Of a stretch of DNA of 64,000 bases, positions 16,627 through 26,974 are shown one piece after another. A model generated the notes under the pieces. It made no database searches, was not told the DNA's origin, and saw only the letters and a program-made list of their open reading frames with translations. The position numbers and the translations under genes are program-made. Origin of the DNA: an uncultured Saprospiraceae bacterium (GTDB lineage Bacteria; Bacteroidota; Bacteroidia; Chitinophagales; Saprospiraceae); assembly GCA_937929945.1 (NCBI GenBank), contig CALFUK010000048.1, positions 61,271 to 125,270 of the forward strand, written 5' to 3'. Every line of letters starts with the position of its first letter. Within the stretch, counting starts at the first letter, position 1.

Positions 16627-19209
16627 ATGTCAAAGAACTTATTAATAGTTGAGTCCCCATCAAAAGCCAAAACAATTGAAAAATATTTAGGCAAGGACTT
16701 TAAAGTTAAGTCAAGCTATGGACACATCAGAGATCTATCCAAGGGAAAAAAAGGAGTTGATATAGCAAACGATTTTACACCCAGCTATGAAATACCTGAA
16801 GACAAAGAAAAAGTCGTCAAAGAGCTAAAGGATGCCGCTAAGAAAGCAACAGAGATCTGGCTCGCGACGGATGAGGACCGAGAGGGAGAAGCTATATCGT
16901 GGCACTTGTGTGAGGTACTCGGTCTGGACGAGAAAGTGACTAAGCGTATCGTCTTCCGAGAGATCACTAAGCCTGCCATCCAGAAAGCCATCCAAAACCC
17001 ACGACTCGTGGATAAGAATCTGGTCGATGCACAGCAGGCCAGACGAATCTTAGATCGCTTGGTCGGATTCGAGCTCAGTGAGATCCTGTGGCGAAAGGTA
17101 AAGAATAAGCTATCAGCAGGTCGAGTGCAGTCCGTCGCCGTCAAACTGATCGTAGAACGAGAAAGAGAAATCAGAGCCTTCCAGACAGAGCCATACTATA
17201 AAATATCTGCCAGCTTCATCGTCAAAGACAAATACGGTAAGCCGACAATACTAAAAGCCGAGCTGGATAAACGTCTCGCTAATGGAGATGATACAGCTAC
17301 CTTTTTAGAAGACTGCAAAAATGCATCATTCACCATAGACGATATCCAGGTCAAGCCAACACAGCGTAAGCCCGCGGCACCATTCACGACTTCGACCTTA
17401 CAGCAGGAGGCTAGTCGTAAGTTAGGATTCGGTGTGAGGCGTACGATGTCCACTGCCCAAAAACTGTATGAGAATGGACACATCAGTTATATGAGGACAG
17501 ACTCTAAGTCACTGAGTGAGACGGCCATCGCTGCCATCTCTGATCAGATCAAAAAAGACTTCGGCGATCACTATGCGGAGACAAGACGATTCAAATCAAA
17601 AGATGCTAATGCTCAGGAGGCACACGAAGCCATCCGCCCGACTAATTTTGAAGTGAGAGCAGTCAGTGGCACTTCTGACATGCAGAGACTCTATGATCTG
17701 ATCTGGAAGAGGACTGTCGCGAGTCAGATGGCGAATGCCAAGCTGGAAAAAACAACCGTCAAAATAGGCATCTCAACTCGTCCTGATGACATCTTCAATG
17801 CGAAAGGTGAGGTCATGATTTTCGACGGATTCCTAAAGCTATACATCGAATCCAAGGATGAAGACGAAGGCGAAGATGAAGACGCCAAGGGCATCCTGCC
17901 ACCACTCAGTAGCGGACAGGTACTGGATATTGATAAGATAGAAGGCGTGGAGCGGTTCACGCGTGCATCAGCGAGATTTACAGAGGCAAGTCTGGTGAAA
18001 AAGCTGGAAGAGCTCGGCATCGGCAGACCATCCACCTACGCCCCGACAGTATCCAAAATCATGGAGAAAGACAGAGGCTACGTCGTCAAAGAGAGCAGAG
18101 AAGGAGTCGAAAGAAAATACAGCTTCTACACCTTGCAAAATGGAGAAGTCAATAAAAAAATAGAATCCGAGATCACTGGCGCTACCTCTAACAGGCTGTA
18201 CCCTTCCGATATCGGAATGGTTGTGACTGATTTTCTGAGTCAGCACTTTGATGATATCATGAGCTATAACTTCACAGCCGATATAGAGCAGGATTTTGAC
18301 CAGATCGCGATGGGATCATCCGGCTGGAAAGACATGCTGAAAGGATTCTACCACCCCTTTCACGAAAGTGTGGAGGAGACGCTCGAAAATGCAGAGCGAG
18401 CCAAGGGAAGAAGGGATCTCGGGATCGATCCAGAGTCAGGACATACTGTGCTGGTGCAGATCAGCCGCTATGGACCAGTGGCTCAGATCGGTACAGTAGA
18501 AGAAGTCGGAGAAGAGGGTAAGCCTCGATACGCTAGCCTCAAGCCAGGCCAGTCCATGGAAGAGATTGACTTCGAAGAGGTGATGGAGCTCTTTAAGCTG
18601 CCTAAGACACTGGGTGAGTATGAGGAGCAAGATGTCATCGTCGCACGAGGCAGATTCGGTCCGTATGTGAAGTTTGGTGAATCATTCATCTCTATACCCC
18701 GAGGTGAAGACCCGCTCTCACTGACCACAGAAAGAGCGATAGAGCTGATCGAAGAGAAACGTGCAGCCGACGCACCGATCCATCACTTCGAAGAGCTGCC
18801 TGTCACTAAGGGCAAGGGCCGATTCGGTCCCTTCCTAAAATGGAATGATTTCTTCATCAATGTGCCCAAGCGCTATGACTTTGAGAATCTCTCCATAGCT
18901 GATATGAACGAGCTCATCCAAGCAAAAAAAGAAAAAGAAGCCAACAGATACATACAAAACTGGCCCGAAGAGCAGATATCCATTCAGAATGCCAGATGGG
19001 GACCTATCATTAAATTCAAAAAGAAGAACGTCAAGCTACCAAAAAGAGAAGGCGAAAAAATCCCAGCTGAAGAACTAAAAGACTGGACCATAGATCAGGT
19101 AAAGCAGATCATCGAAGCGGAAATCCCCAATGCCTTTGCCAAAAAGAAGACGGCAGCGAAAAAGGCTAAACCAAAGGCCAAAGCAAAAAAGGCGGCGAAA
19201 AAGAGCTAA
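16627..19209 (+). CDS. topA: DNA topoisomerase I (type IA)
   Basis: Relaxes negatively supercoiled DNA through a transient 5'-phosphotyrosine link. 860 residues: a Toprim domain (LLIVESPSKAKTIEKYLG, LATDEDREGEAISWHLCEVL), the catalytic core (ARRILDRLVGFELSEILW, LSAGRVQSVAVKLI) and the active-site segment HISYMRTDS with the nucleophile Tyr288. Downstream, instead of four-cysteine zinc fingers, it carries repeated C-terminal Topo-C-like modules with the motif GRFGPYVKFG/GRFGPFLKW/ARWGPIIKF. It ends in a lysine/alanine-rich basic tail that should bind DNA. A terminator hairpin follows at 19245. Confidence 0.97.
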   Translation: MSKNLLIVESPSKAKTIEKYLGKDFKVKSSYGHIRDLSKGKKGVDIANDFTPSYEIPEDKEKVVKELKDAAKKATEIWLATDEDREGEAISWHLCEVLGLDEKVTKRIVFREITKPAIQKAIQNPRLVDKNLVDAQQARRILDRLVGFELSEILWRKVKNKLSAGRVQSVAVKLIVEREREIRAFQTEPYYKISASFIVKDKYGKPTILKAELDKRLANGDDTATFLEDCKNASFTIDDIQVKPTQRKPAAPFTTSTLQQEASRKLGFGVRRTMSTAQKLYENGHISYMRTDSKSLSETAIAAISDQIKKDFGDHYAETRRFKSKDANAQEAHEAIRPTNFEVRAVSGTSDMQRLYDLIWKRTVASQMANAKLEKTTVKIGISTRPDDIFNAKGEVMIFDGFLKLYIESKDEDEGEDEDAKGILPPLSSGQVLDIDKIEGVERFTRASARFTEASLVKKLEELGIGRPSTYAPTVSKIMEKDRGYVVKESREGVERKYSFYTLQNGEVNKKIESEITGATSNRLYPSDIGMVVTDFLSQHFDDIMSYNFTADIEQDFDQIAMGSSGWKDMLKGFYHPFHESVEETLENAERAKGRRDLGIDPESGHTVLVQISRYGPVAQIGTVEEVGEEGKPRYASLKPGQSMEEIDFEEVMELFKLPKTLGEYEEQDVIVARGRFGPYVKFGESFISIPRGEDPLSLTTERAIELIEEKRAADAPIHHFEELPVTKGKGRFGPFLKWNDFFINVPKRYDFENLSIADMNELIQAKKEKEANRYIQNWPEEQISIQNARWGPIIKFKKKNVKLPKREGEKIPAEELKDWTIDQVKQIIEAEIPNAFAKKKTAAKKAKPKAKAKKAAKKS

Positions 19210-19244
19210 GGATCAGTACCTTTCATCGTCATATCCATATAGGT

Positions 19245-19277
19245 AAGACGTGATTCTTATGATTTCGTCTTTTTTTA
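19245..19277 (+). terminator. Terminator after topA
   Basis: AAGACG (19245-19250) pairs with CGTCTT (19266-19271), followed by a run of T. The stem is short, so the strength is moderate. Confidence 0.5.
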
Positions 19278-19431
19278 TGAGTCTGACCTAATCTATTGTA
19301 TTATTCTGTCGTTATGTATCATGAATAAAATATTGATATGAATGGCCTATGTTGTGGATAACTTCGACAATCAAGTAAAAGATTAGAATAAGTTATTTGC
19401 AGATTGGTATTTCGCATTGAAATTTAAATAC

Positions 19432-20577
19432 ATGAAGCCAAGTAATCTATTTATCTGGATCATTCTGATGATCGTCGGATTTTTCGTCGGGACTTCTTGG
19501 AAGGAAGCACCTAATAATCAGTCGGCTCAAGCTGATGAAGCTCTGACTTACCACCAAAAAAAATCACTAACTACGGGCAGAGACGTCTCTCCCATCACAC
19601 ATATCACTGATGTAGAAGCAGCGACCATCAAGCTATTCGAAGAGGTATCGCCATCTGTCGTATTCATCAGGACCTCCAAAGTCCAACGCAACTATTGGAA
19701 TCGGAATGAACTCCAGATACCCAGCGGATCTGGCTCAGGTTTCATCTGGGATGAAGAGGGGCACATCGTCACTAACTATCATGTCATAGATGGAGCAGAC
19801 GGACTCACAGTCACCCTATCCAATCAAGAGACATACAGCGCGACACTAAAAGGCTACGAGCCCAGTAAAGACCTCGCTGTACTAAAGATAGATGCTCCTA
19901 AGGCCGTACTCAAGGCCATCAAAGTAGGTAGCTATGACGACCTTAAGGTAGGTCAGTCCGTATTTGCCATCGGCAATCCATTTGGTCTGGACCACTCACT
20001 GACGACGGGAATCATCAGTGCCTTGGGCAGAGAGATCACATCTGTATCTGGAAGACCCATAAAGGATGTGATTCAGACAGATGCAGCCATTAATCCTGGT
20101 AACTCTGGAGGACCCCTACTCGACTCCAGCAGCCGACTGATCGGTGTGAATACCATGATCTATAGCCCATCAGGCGCATCCGCTGGTATCGGATTCTCCA
20201 TACCCGTAGAGGTGGTGAACTGGGTAGTCCCAGATATCATCAAATACGGAAGAGTCAAAAGGCCACTGCTCGGTGTAGTGGTATTTCAGCAGCAGGTGAT
20301 CAATCGCTTAGAAATAGAGGGCGCCATGATCTCCGAGGTCAATAGAGGCAGTGGTGCTGAAAAAGCAGGCCTCAGAGGAGTCACCATCAACCAGCGCGGG
20401 TATCAGCAGCCGGGAGATGTGATCACTAAAATCAGCGGTCAGCCCATCAAAAATAATAACGATCTCTTTCTAATCCTAGAGCGCTACAAGCCTGGCGATA
20501 AGGTAGAGATCGAATTTATCAGAGATAACAAGCTGAATCGCACCTCTGTCACTTTAGACTCATCATTAAACTATTAG
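19432..20577 (+). CDS. HtrA/DegP-like trypsin-fold serine protease
   Basis: 381 residues from the ATG at 19432; an in-frame TTG at 19417 would add five residues. An N-terminal membrane anchor (FIWIILMIVGFFVG) leads to a trypsin-like domain with the catalytic triad His117 (TNYHV), Asp147 (KDLAVLKID) and Ser225 (INPGNSGGPLL), then one PDZ domain (about 285-380). DegP has two PDZ domains, so this resembles DegS/HhoA-type proteins: periplasmic quality control or regulated cleavage. It stands alone between topA and the histidine kinase. Confidence 0.93.
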   Translation: MKPSNLFIWIILMIVGFFVGTSWKEAPNNQSAQADEALTYHQKKSLTTGRDVSPITHITDVEAATIKLFEEVSPSVVFIRTSKVQRNYWNRNELQIPSGSGSGFIWDEEGHIVTNYHVIDGADGLTVTLSNQETYSATLKGYEPSKDLAVLKIDAPKAVLKAIKVGSYDDLKVGQSVFAIGNPFGLDHSLTTGIISALGREITSVSGRPIKDVIQTDAAINPGNSGGPLLDSSSRLIGVNTMIYSPSGASAGIGFSIPVEVVNWVVPDIIKYGRVKRPLLGVVVFQQQVINRLEIEGAMISEVNRGSGAEKAGLRGVTINQRGYQQPGDVITKISGQPIKNNNDLFLILERYKPGDKVEIEFIRDNKLNRTSVTLDSSLNY

Positions 20578-20983
20578 ATCTGGACTGACTCAGGTCCCGT
20601 CATACATCAGCTGTCCTATTTATTACAGCGAGGCCAGTAGAAGATATCAGAAGCTTGCAGACCTGTGCATCAGATCATTGACATAATTACAATTCATTTG
20701 AAAAATCATTTCTGGACCTAAGCTAAAATTCAACGGTCTAACATTGAAAACCCTTGAAGTGTGCCTGGATGAATTCACTTTGAGGTCATATTAGTGATAA
20801 GACTGACATTATTTACTATTGGCTTTGTCACTAATTAACAATTGTTAGAATAAAAGACTTGCTTAAGGTATAATTTTCCATTACTTTGGTGTCATAAATA
20901 CCAGATACGGTTTTTAATATCTCCCCTTATTTTTTTACACCTCCCTTACTGTTGATTTATTAATTGACTTAATTCATGCATGC
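20578..20983. other. Intergenic region before the histidine kinase
   Basis: About 400 bases of AT-rich sequence. No ORF, RNA gene or convincing promoter match seen; several TTG triplets occur (for example near 20860) but none pairs with a good TAnnTTTG. Confidence 0.4.
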
Positions 20984-23900
20984 ATGTCTATTAAAGGCAC
21001 TAAGTATGTTCCAAAGAATCCTCTTCAATCTGCAGAGGCCTACCTTGAGAATTTCAATGTAGAATTACTTAATGAACTGGTTTCATTTGAGCCAGATCCC
21101 GCGTGTATATACTACTTTAGAATAGATTCTTCCATCATCTTCAATTCAGAGTACACAGAAAAATTTAATGTCCTACCCTTGGGCCTCAGTCAACTGAGGT
21201 TAGTATCTGATAATGATGCTACAGAATCAGTACATACCATGGTATCTAAGGTAGCTGAATCGAAATCACCTAAGCGAATTATAGTCGAATACGAAGGTGC
21301 GTCCTTAGAGTCGAATACCATATACGAGCTGACAGCAAAGCCAGTATACCAAGAGAATCAGTTGCTTATACTGATCTTTCGAGAAATAAACAATTCTCTA
21401 AGCCCAGTCAACAACGGCTCTGCCATTCAAGCGATCCATACCCAATCGCAAAACTTTAAAGCGCTTCTGAATTCTACTACAGCTGGCTTCATTAAGACCG
21501 ACCTGAAAGGAAATATCATCACTGTCGGTGCTAAGACCAGCTATCTTCTGGGACATGAATTCAGCTACTATCTCAATAAGTCAGTCGAAGATTTATTAAG
21601 TATAGATAGCTCCACCGTTATAGGCAAAGCAGAAAAGAAACTCATCAATCAGAAAAAAGGCCTTTATCATTGTACTGCCTCAGCAATACACTCCTCTGGC
21701 AAGACCAAATACCTCTCACTTAGCATCACGCTTATCGGTAGTCAAGACCTACCTGAGGGATTTTTATTTTCATGCATCGATATCACGAATGACTTCCTTA
21801 ACAATGAAAAGCTAAAATCAACTAAAAATAAGTTTAAAGAATTCATCGAAAACTGTCCGACTGGCATAGTCCAGTTAGACTTTCATGGCAAGCTAAAATA
21901 TTGCTCTCCATCCGCTCTCGAAATATTTGATCTGGATAAATCAAAAGTCAAAAATCAGCAACTATCCGAACTCATACATCCGAGCTCGATAGACTTAGCT
22001 AATAAAATAATAAAAGAGGTAAAGGAGACGGGCGACTATAAATCTGAAAATATCATCCGAATCAATAATAAAGAAAACAAGTTAATCTATGTAGAATTCA
22101 AAGGCAAACGGCTCGGCCAAGGTCAAAAAAATGACGAGTCGGTCCTGCTCATGATACAAGATCTATCTGATCAAATCCAATCAGAAATAGCATTGATCGA
22201 ACAAGAGTCGCTCATGTATAACATTCTGGAGCGAACGCCGATGAGCATCTACGCTCTTGACAGAAATTGTAAAGTCCTATTTGCCAATACTCAAGCAAAA
22301 AAAGATTTCAAATCTCAGCATAACATTGATATCGTCATAGGATCTAACTTAAAGCGTGAATTACCAAAAGCTGATTTTACAGAAAAATATCAAGAGCATT
22401 ATCAAAAAGTACTGGCTGGTCGGGTGATCACAGATATAATCAATCACGATACTCAAGATAAAATACGACACACTCAATATTACCCCCTTAAAAACATGGA
22501 TGGTGGAGTGTACAGCTGCTTAGGAGTGTCTCAAGACATCACTGCTATTAAGCACAATGAATTTCAGCTTGACGAGCGACAAGCCTATCTGTCAGCGATC
22601 TTAGATAGCTCTCCTGATGGCATTTGTGTATTTGATTTAGACCGAAAAATAGCTGTCGTCAATCCCAAAATGAACGAACTGTTTTTGCCTGTATATCATA
22701 AAACCATTGACATTGGCGAGAACCTGAAAGACATCATTCCTAAGGTAGAACTGACTAAGTTGAGCCCGATCATCGATGAGGTATTTGAAGGAAAATCAAT
22801 TCAGCTGATCAGCGAATATGATGTAGAAGGTGAGAGCAAATATTTTGACTTTCTCTATGCACCAGTCAGAGATAATAACGGTAAAATCATCGGCTGCATT
22901 CAAGTAGTTAGAGACTTTACAGACCATCAACTCAAGGAAAAACAGATACTGACAAGTGAGAAAAAATATAGAGACCTCGTCGAATTCCTACCTTGTGGCA
23001 TAGCCATCATCGACGATGCTGGCCGTGTGAAATACCTATCACAAAAATCAAAATTACTCTTAGGTATAGACCATAATGAACTATTGGTCTCATCCAGATT
23101 TAGCGATTTCTTTGAAGAGGATGAAAGCTACATCAGACAGGCCTTGTCCGATGAGAGAGATGACGAAGACATCTACAAGCTGCTACCACTAACTGCTATA
23201 CACAGAAAAGACAACTCTGTATTAGAATTGAAGACGAAAGAAATAGAATACGAAAATGAGCAATGCAGGCTGGTCTTACTCTTCGATCTCACTGAAAAAA
23301 TAAACTCCATAAAAGAAAAAGAAGAACGGCAAAAGCTATACGAGGCACTGATCGAAAATGCCTTGGACGCTATCGACATCATAGAACTAACCGTAGCAGA
23401 AGATGGGTCTTACAAGTCAGAGCTGAAGCAGCGAAACAGAAAAATGCAGCAATACTTTAAGAAAGATGAGAAAGCACAAGACGTTACATCAATCTTAAAT
23501 AATGCACCTCTGTATCAAGCTAATGGGCAATTAACCAAAGAGGTACTAAAGGCTGACATTGCAGAATTCATGCGAAAAGGCCAGTTGATCACAGAAAGAT
23601 TAGTCTATGATGTCAACAGGAATGAAAGGCATATTCAGTTATCGACTCAATTATTAGAGGTCAACGACAAAAAGGTCATCATTAGAAACTATAAGGACAT
23701 AACAGATAAGAAACGAAAAGATATACAGATAGAAAATAACCTGCGTGAGATAAACAACAAAAACATTGAATTAGAAAAATACATCAAATCGAACTACGAT
23801 TTACAAAACTTTGCATTCATAGCCTCTCACGATCTCAAGGCACCGCTAAGAACCATTTTGAGCTTTAGCCAATTATTGAAAAGGAGTGTATATCATGACT

Positions 23901-24469
23901 TGTCTGACAAAGAAAGAGTATTCATAGATATCATACTCAGGAGTTCAAAAAGTATGGAGGAGCTGATAGAAGACCTCCTAAATTACTCCGATGTAAATAA
24001 TTCTAAACTGAATGTAGCGGAAATTAATACAGCAGAATTTATGAATGATCTGCTGATCAATATCTCATCTGATATAGAAGCAGCTCGAGCAAGAATAAAT
24101 ATTAAAAAGATACCTGAGATCATCTTTGGGGATAAAATAAAACTTGGTCAATTATTTCAAAATCTAATAAGAAATGGGATCAAATTCCACAAGGCCAATA
24201 TGCTACCTGAGATCACAATAGACTATACAGATGTAGGTGAATCTTGGCAATTCTCCATTTCTGACAATGGCATTGGTATCGCGAAGGAATATTTATCTGA
24301 CATCTTCAAAATATTCAAAACCCTCAATAACAAATCAGACTTCAAAGGTCACGGTATAGGACTGAGTATATGCCAGCAGATTGTCGCCAAACATGATGGT
24401 AACATCTGGGTCGACTCGATAGAAGGCGAGGGCTCTACCTTCACCTTTACCATCAAAAAACCAGCCTAA
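20984..24469 (+). CDS. Multi-PAS sensor histidine kinase
   Basis: 1161 residues with no membrane segment, so probably a cytosolic sensor. I count seven PAS-like domains at about 30-130, 150-270, 280-395, 405-525, 530-650, 660-775 and 780-905, recognisable from starts such as FKALLNSTTAGFIKTD, FKEFIENCPTGIVQLD and YRDLVEFLPCGIAIID. A coiled-coil linker leads to HisKA, with the phospho-accepting His949 in ASHDLKAPLRTILSF. HATPase_c follows with the N box (LFQNLIRNGIKFH), G1 (DNGIGIAKEY), F and G2 (GHGIGLSICQQIV) boxes. The general layout resembles cyanobacterial/Bacteroidota phytochrome-like kinases without the GAF-PHY part. No cognate response regulator is adjacent; two orphan regulators lie 5-7 kb downstream. 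Confidence 0.93.
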   Translation: MSIKGTKYVPKNPLQSAEAYLENFNVELLNELVSFEPDPACIYYFRIDSSIIFNSEYTEKFNVLPLGLSQLRLVSDNDATESVHTMVSKVAESKSPKRIIVEYEGASLESNTIYELTAKPVYQENQLLILIFREINNSLSPVNNGSAIQAIHTQSQNFKALLNSTTAGFIKTDLKGNIITVGAKTSYLLGHEFSYYLNKSVEDLLSIDSSTVIGKAEKKLINQKKGLYHCTASAIHSSGKTKYLSLSITLIGSQDLPEGFLFSCIDITNDFLNNEKLKSTKNKFKEFIENCPTGIVQLDFHGKLKYCSPSALEIFDLDKSKVKNQQLSELIHPSSIDLANKIIKEVKETGDYKSENIIRINNKENKLIYVEFKGKRLGQGQKNDESVLLMIQDLSDQIQSEIALIEQESLMYNILERTPMSIYALDRNCKVLFANTQAKKDFKSQHNIDIVIGSNLKRELPKADFTEKYQEHYQKVLAGRVITDIINHDTQDKIRHTQYYPLKNMDGGVYSCLGVSQDITAIKHNEFQLDERQAYLSAILDSSPDGICVFDLDRKIAVVNPKMNELFLPVYHKTIDIGENLKDIIPKVELTKLSPIIDEVFEGKSIQLISEYDVEGESKYFDFLYAPVRDNNGKIIGCIQVVRDFTDHQLKEKQILTSEKKYRDLVEFLPCGIAIIDDAGRVKYLSQKSKLLLGIDHNELLVSSRFSDFFEEDESYIRQALSDERDDEDIYKLLPLTAIHRKDNSVLELKTKEIEYENEQCRLVLLFDLTEKINSIKEKEERQKLYEALIENALDAIDIIELTVAEDGSYKSELKQRNRKMQQYFKKDEKAQDVTSILNNAPLYQANGQLTKEVLKADIAEFMRKGQLITERLVYDVNRNERHIQLSTQLLEVNDKKVIIRNYKDITDKKRKDIQIENNLREINNKNIELEKYIKSNYDLQNFAFIASHDLKAPLRTILSFSQLLKRSVYHDLSDKERVFIDIILRSSKSMEELIEDLLNYSDVNNSKLNVAEINTAEFMNDLLINISSDIEAARARINIKKIPEIIFGDKIKLGQLFQNLIRNGIKFHKANMLPEITIDYTDVGESWQFSISDNGIGIAKEYLSDIFKIFKTLNNKSDFKGHGIGLSICQQIVAKHDGNIWVDSIEGEGSTFTFTIKKPA

Positions 24470-24741
24470 CCCTTCCTCAAAATAGCTACACAGGTACAAG
24501 GATCAGTAACAGCAGAGAATAGTCCTTCTATCTAAAGTGCTTCATAAAGCTGTGATCGACTTAGAAGAAGTAGTTTTTATTCCCACCTAGATCATGTACA
24601 GCAAATCTTACAGTGCTGCATACAGTCCTTAAGTCATAAACTGTATGAAAACCTACAACATAAAAAAAGCCTTCTAATCATAGAAGGCCTTATCATATAA
24701 AAACCAAAAAATTAACATGAAAAAAACTAAACCAATCGCTT
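24470..24741. other. Intergenic region between kinase and convergent hypothetical
   Basis: No gene seen. It contains the terminator hairpin at 24661-24688 that serves the minus-strand gene. Confidence 0.4.
24661..24691 (-). terminator. Terminator for the 116-aa hypothetical gene
   Basis: GCCTTCT (24669-24675) pairs with AGAAGGC (24682-24688), extended by A/T and G/T pairs to about 10 bp. On the minus strand it is followed by seven T, 54 bases beyond the stop codon. Confidence 0.8.
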
Positions 24742-25092
24742 TTAGGCGGTCATCTGCCGCAACTTTGAATTACTGAACGTTCGAAGATGACAAATCTCCC
24801 GACTCCATACCTTAACCATCTGATAGTATAGAGTGAGATCGTATTGACCATCTGCCGCACGTTGCTTAATCTTATATAAAGCAGAGAGAAATCCATTTAA
24901 GGATAATTCCTCTGCAGTCCTTTCTATAAATAATGGGCTCGTCCCCCACTCGCTTAAATCCTGACGCTTGATCCCCCCTTTGAGCAGATAAAAATCTTTC
25001 TGAGCTGATTTAATTAATTCTGATAAAAGGATGGAAGTATGATAAGAGTCTAAGGTACCTTCCTGCATGCTGCAATATTCTGTTTGATTCAT
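24742..25092 (-). CDS. Hypothetical protein, 116 aa
   Basis: Soluble, helix-rich and without signal peptide. It includes the segments YHTSILLSELIKSAQKDFYLL and NGFLSALYKIKQRAADGQYD and ends with basic residues (NSKLRQMTA). No family recognised. A strong terminator directly follows, which supports its being a real transcription unit. The gene stands between the kinase and the pxp operon, with about 300 bases of non-coding DNA on its upstream side. Confidence 0.55.
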   Translation of the reverse strand: MNQTEYCSMQEGTLDSYHTSILLSELIKSAQKDFYLLKGGIKRQDLSEWGTSPLFIERTAEELSLNGFLSALYKIKQRAADGQYDLTLYYQMVKVWSREICHLRTFSNSKLRQMTA

Positions 25093-25401
25093 AATGACTT
25101 AGTTAAGATTAATGATTGTATCATTTCAAATAAGCTCAATGGCTCAAATATGAATCGATACACAAAAGCAGAATAGAAGGATAATTAAAAGGGGTCCAGT
25201 AGAGGGGGTGCGAATAAGAGCAAATCAAAATCGTCAACTGACAGATTACTTAATGACGACTCAAAAAATTATATATGTAAAACTAACAATGACATATGAT
25301 AAATTCTATAGATGCAAGGTAAGCCATACTTTTGTTTTGTTCGACCTACAGATTGACAGCAGCAACTCTACAGACATTCCACATGATATTATATTTTTAG
25401 A
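25093..25401. other. Intergenic region upstream of the 116-aa gene
   Basis: No supported gene. A plus-strand frame at 25208-25450 overlaps the end of pxpC, starts from a rare codon and has no family features, so I leave it out. Confidence 0.4.
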
Positions 25402-26277
25402 TTATGTGTTCACGAAGAAGAATCTAAAGGTTTCCGATGGTCTGATTTGATTGAATATGCTCAGTGAGTTAGTCGGGATGATGGCAGCTCTTGGATATCC
25501 TCCTGTCGTCTGTCCATCATTCAGCACCACGATCGGCTTGCCCTGAGGAGGTACTTGGATGACCCCAGGAAAGACAGGTACAGATGACATCTTAAGATCT
25601 ACTTTTAAGTCAGGCGTATGATTGAGCAGTGTCGCAGCCATCCGATCACTTTGCGTAGATATCGTCCACTTACCTGCGATAAAGCTGGCCTTAGAGTCTT
25701 GATCTAAGTAGTGCCATTCTGGGCCGCGAGTGATCGGAATGAGTTTTTCTAATGTCAGATTTGGTCTTTCTTCATCTGCGATATAGTCGAATGCCCATTT
25801 CGACCGCTTGCTTTTCATTTTCACTTGATCTCCCTCAGCTAAAAGTCGACCCTCAAAGCCACCGATACCCATACCTGAGTAATATGACTTACTCCCCAAG
25901 ACTGGGTCGACATCGATCTCACCTTGGACAGCTATGTAGGCTCGGACTCCACTCGCCGCAGCACTCCCTTTCAGAATACTCCCTTTACGCACATATAGAG
26001 AGGTGAATCTTGGTACAGCAAATTCATCGATATGCCACTTCATATCAGCTCCCGTCAAAGAGATGATGTAATTTTTATAGAATTCTACCACTGGCGGTAT
26101 ATAGGTACACTCGATCAGAGCGCTTTCTTCCGAATTCTTCACTAGTCGATTCGCAAGCCGTGCCGAATAAGCATCCATGGCACCCGACTGTGGTATGCCA
26201 TACTGAGCATAACCATACCTGCCTGCATCCTGAATAGAAGTATACAGTCCCTTCTTGATGATTTTTAAGTAGCTCAT
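25402..26277 (-). CDS. pxpC: 5-oxoprolinase subunit C (biotin-dependent carboxyltransferase/KipA family)
   Basis: 291 residues with family motifs at the start: KGLYTSIQDAGRYGYAQYGIP (catalytic-core region) and SGAMDAYSARLANRLVKN, then SLTGADMKWHI, and near the end PPQGKPIVVLNDGQTTGGYPR. With PxpA and PxpB it forms the ATP-dependent prokaryotic 5-oxoprolinase that opens pyroglutamate to glutamate in the cytosol. Last gene of a four-gene minus-strand operon; its start overlaps the end of pxpB by four bases. Confidence 0.93.
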   Translation of the reverse strand: MSYLKIIKKGLYTSIQDAGRYGYAQYGIPQSGAMDAYSARLANRLVKNSEESALIECTYIPPVVEFYKNYIISLTGADMKWHIDEFAVPRFTSLYVRKGSILKGSAAASGVRAYIAVQGEIDVDPVLGSKSYYSGMGIGGFEGRLLAEGDQVKMKSKRSKWAFDYIADEERPNLTLEKLIPITRGPEWHYLDQDSKASFIAGKWTISTQSDRMAATLLNHTPDLKVDLKMSSVPVFPGVIQVPPQGKPIVVLNDGQTTGGYPRAAIIPTNSLSIFNQIRPSETFRFFFVNT

Positions 26278-26969
26278 TTCTTTTGATACGTTTCTATGGT
26301 CACAGGATTTGCTTTAAGCTTTTCGTATTCGTCTGCCTTGATGGATTTGATCACGATTCTATCATTAACCTTTAAGGGGCAAGAGAAAGTATCTGAGTCA
26401 AATAACTGTATCGGACAATTACCTAAAATATTCCAGCCTCCTGGACTTGGGATATGATAAATACCGGCGTAAGGGCCGCCTAAGCCAAATGCACCAGCAG
26501 GAACACGATGTGCCGGTATAGACTTTCGCTTGCAGTGTATCTCAGTAGGCAGCCCATCCAGATAGACGAAGCCTGGCAGAAATCCAAAACTGGCCACACT
26601 GATGTCGGCCTGTTTGATCATCTTAATAATTACCTGCTTAGATAGACCTAGCTCCGCCTCCACCTGTTCCCAATCACTACCCGCCTCGAAATAGACTGGA
26701 AGGCTATATTTTTTCTTTCTGCGGTTCGGTTTGAATTTGAGTTTTTTTAGCTGATCGCATAAATCTTCCAGACTGATGTCCTTGCTGATGAGGACTTCCG
26801 CTGATGTCGCACTGACAGCCCCCTCAAAAAATGATTGTTCTGATATCTGCTGACCTAAGACAGCGGCTGAAATCCTGCTCTGGATAGGCTCATCGATGAT
26901 GATTCGATGCCTGCCGGTGGCTATCGTATCTACGAGCAGGTTGATATCTGATAGTTGGATTGATTTCAA
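26274..26969 (-). CDS. pxpB: 5-oxoprolinase subunit B (KipI/allophanate hydrolase family)
   Basis: 231 residues. The family core is present: SFGFLPGFVYLDGLP, SIPAHRVPAGAFGLGGPYAG and YHIPSPGGWNILGNCPIQLF. In Bacillus the homologue KipI also inhibits the sporulation kinase KinA, but adjacency to pxpA and pxpC points to the oxoprolinase role here. Five bases separate it from pxpA, and four bases overlap pxpC. The N-terminal 90 residues are less conserved. Confidence 0.92.
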   Translation of the reverse strand: MKSIQLSDINLLVDTIATGRHRIIIDEPIQSRISAAVLGQQISEQSFFEGAVSATSAEVLISKDISLEDLCDQLKKLKFKPNRRKKKYSLPVYFEAGSDWEQVEAELGLSKQVIIKMIKQADISVASFGFLPGFVYLDGLPTEIHCKRKSIPAHRVPAGAFGLGGPYAGIYHIPSPGGWNILGNCPIQLFDSDTFSCPLKVNDRIVIKSIKADEYEKLKANPVTIETYQKK

Positions 26970-26974
26970 AATGG

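Noticed and set aside
25208..25450. 80-aa plus-strand frame between the 116-aa gene and pxpC
   Set aside because: It overlaps the end of pxpC on the other strand, starts with a rare codon and has no domain features.
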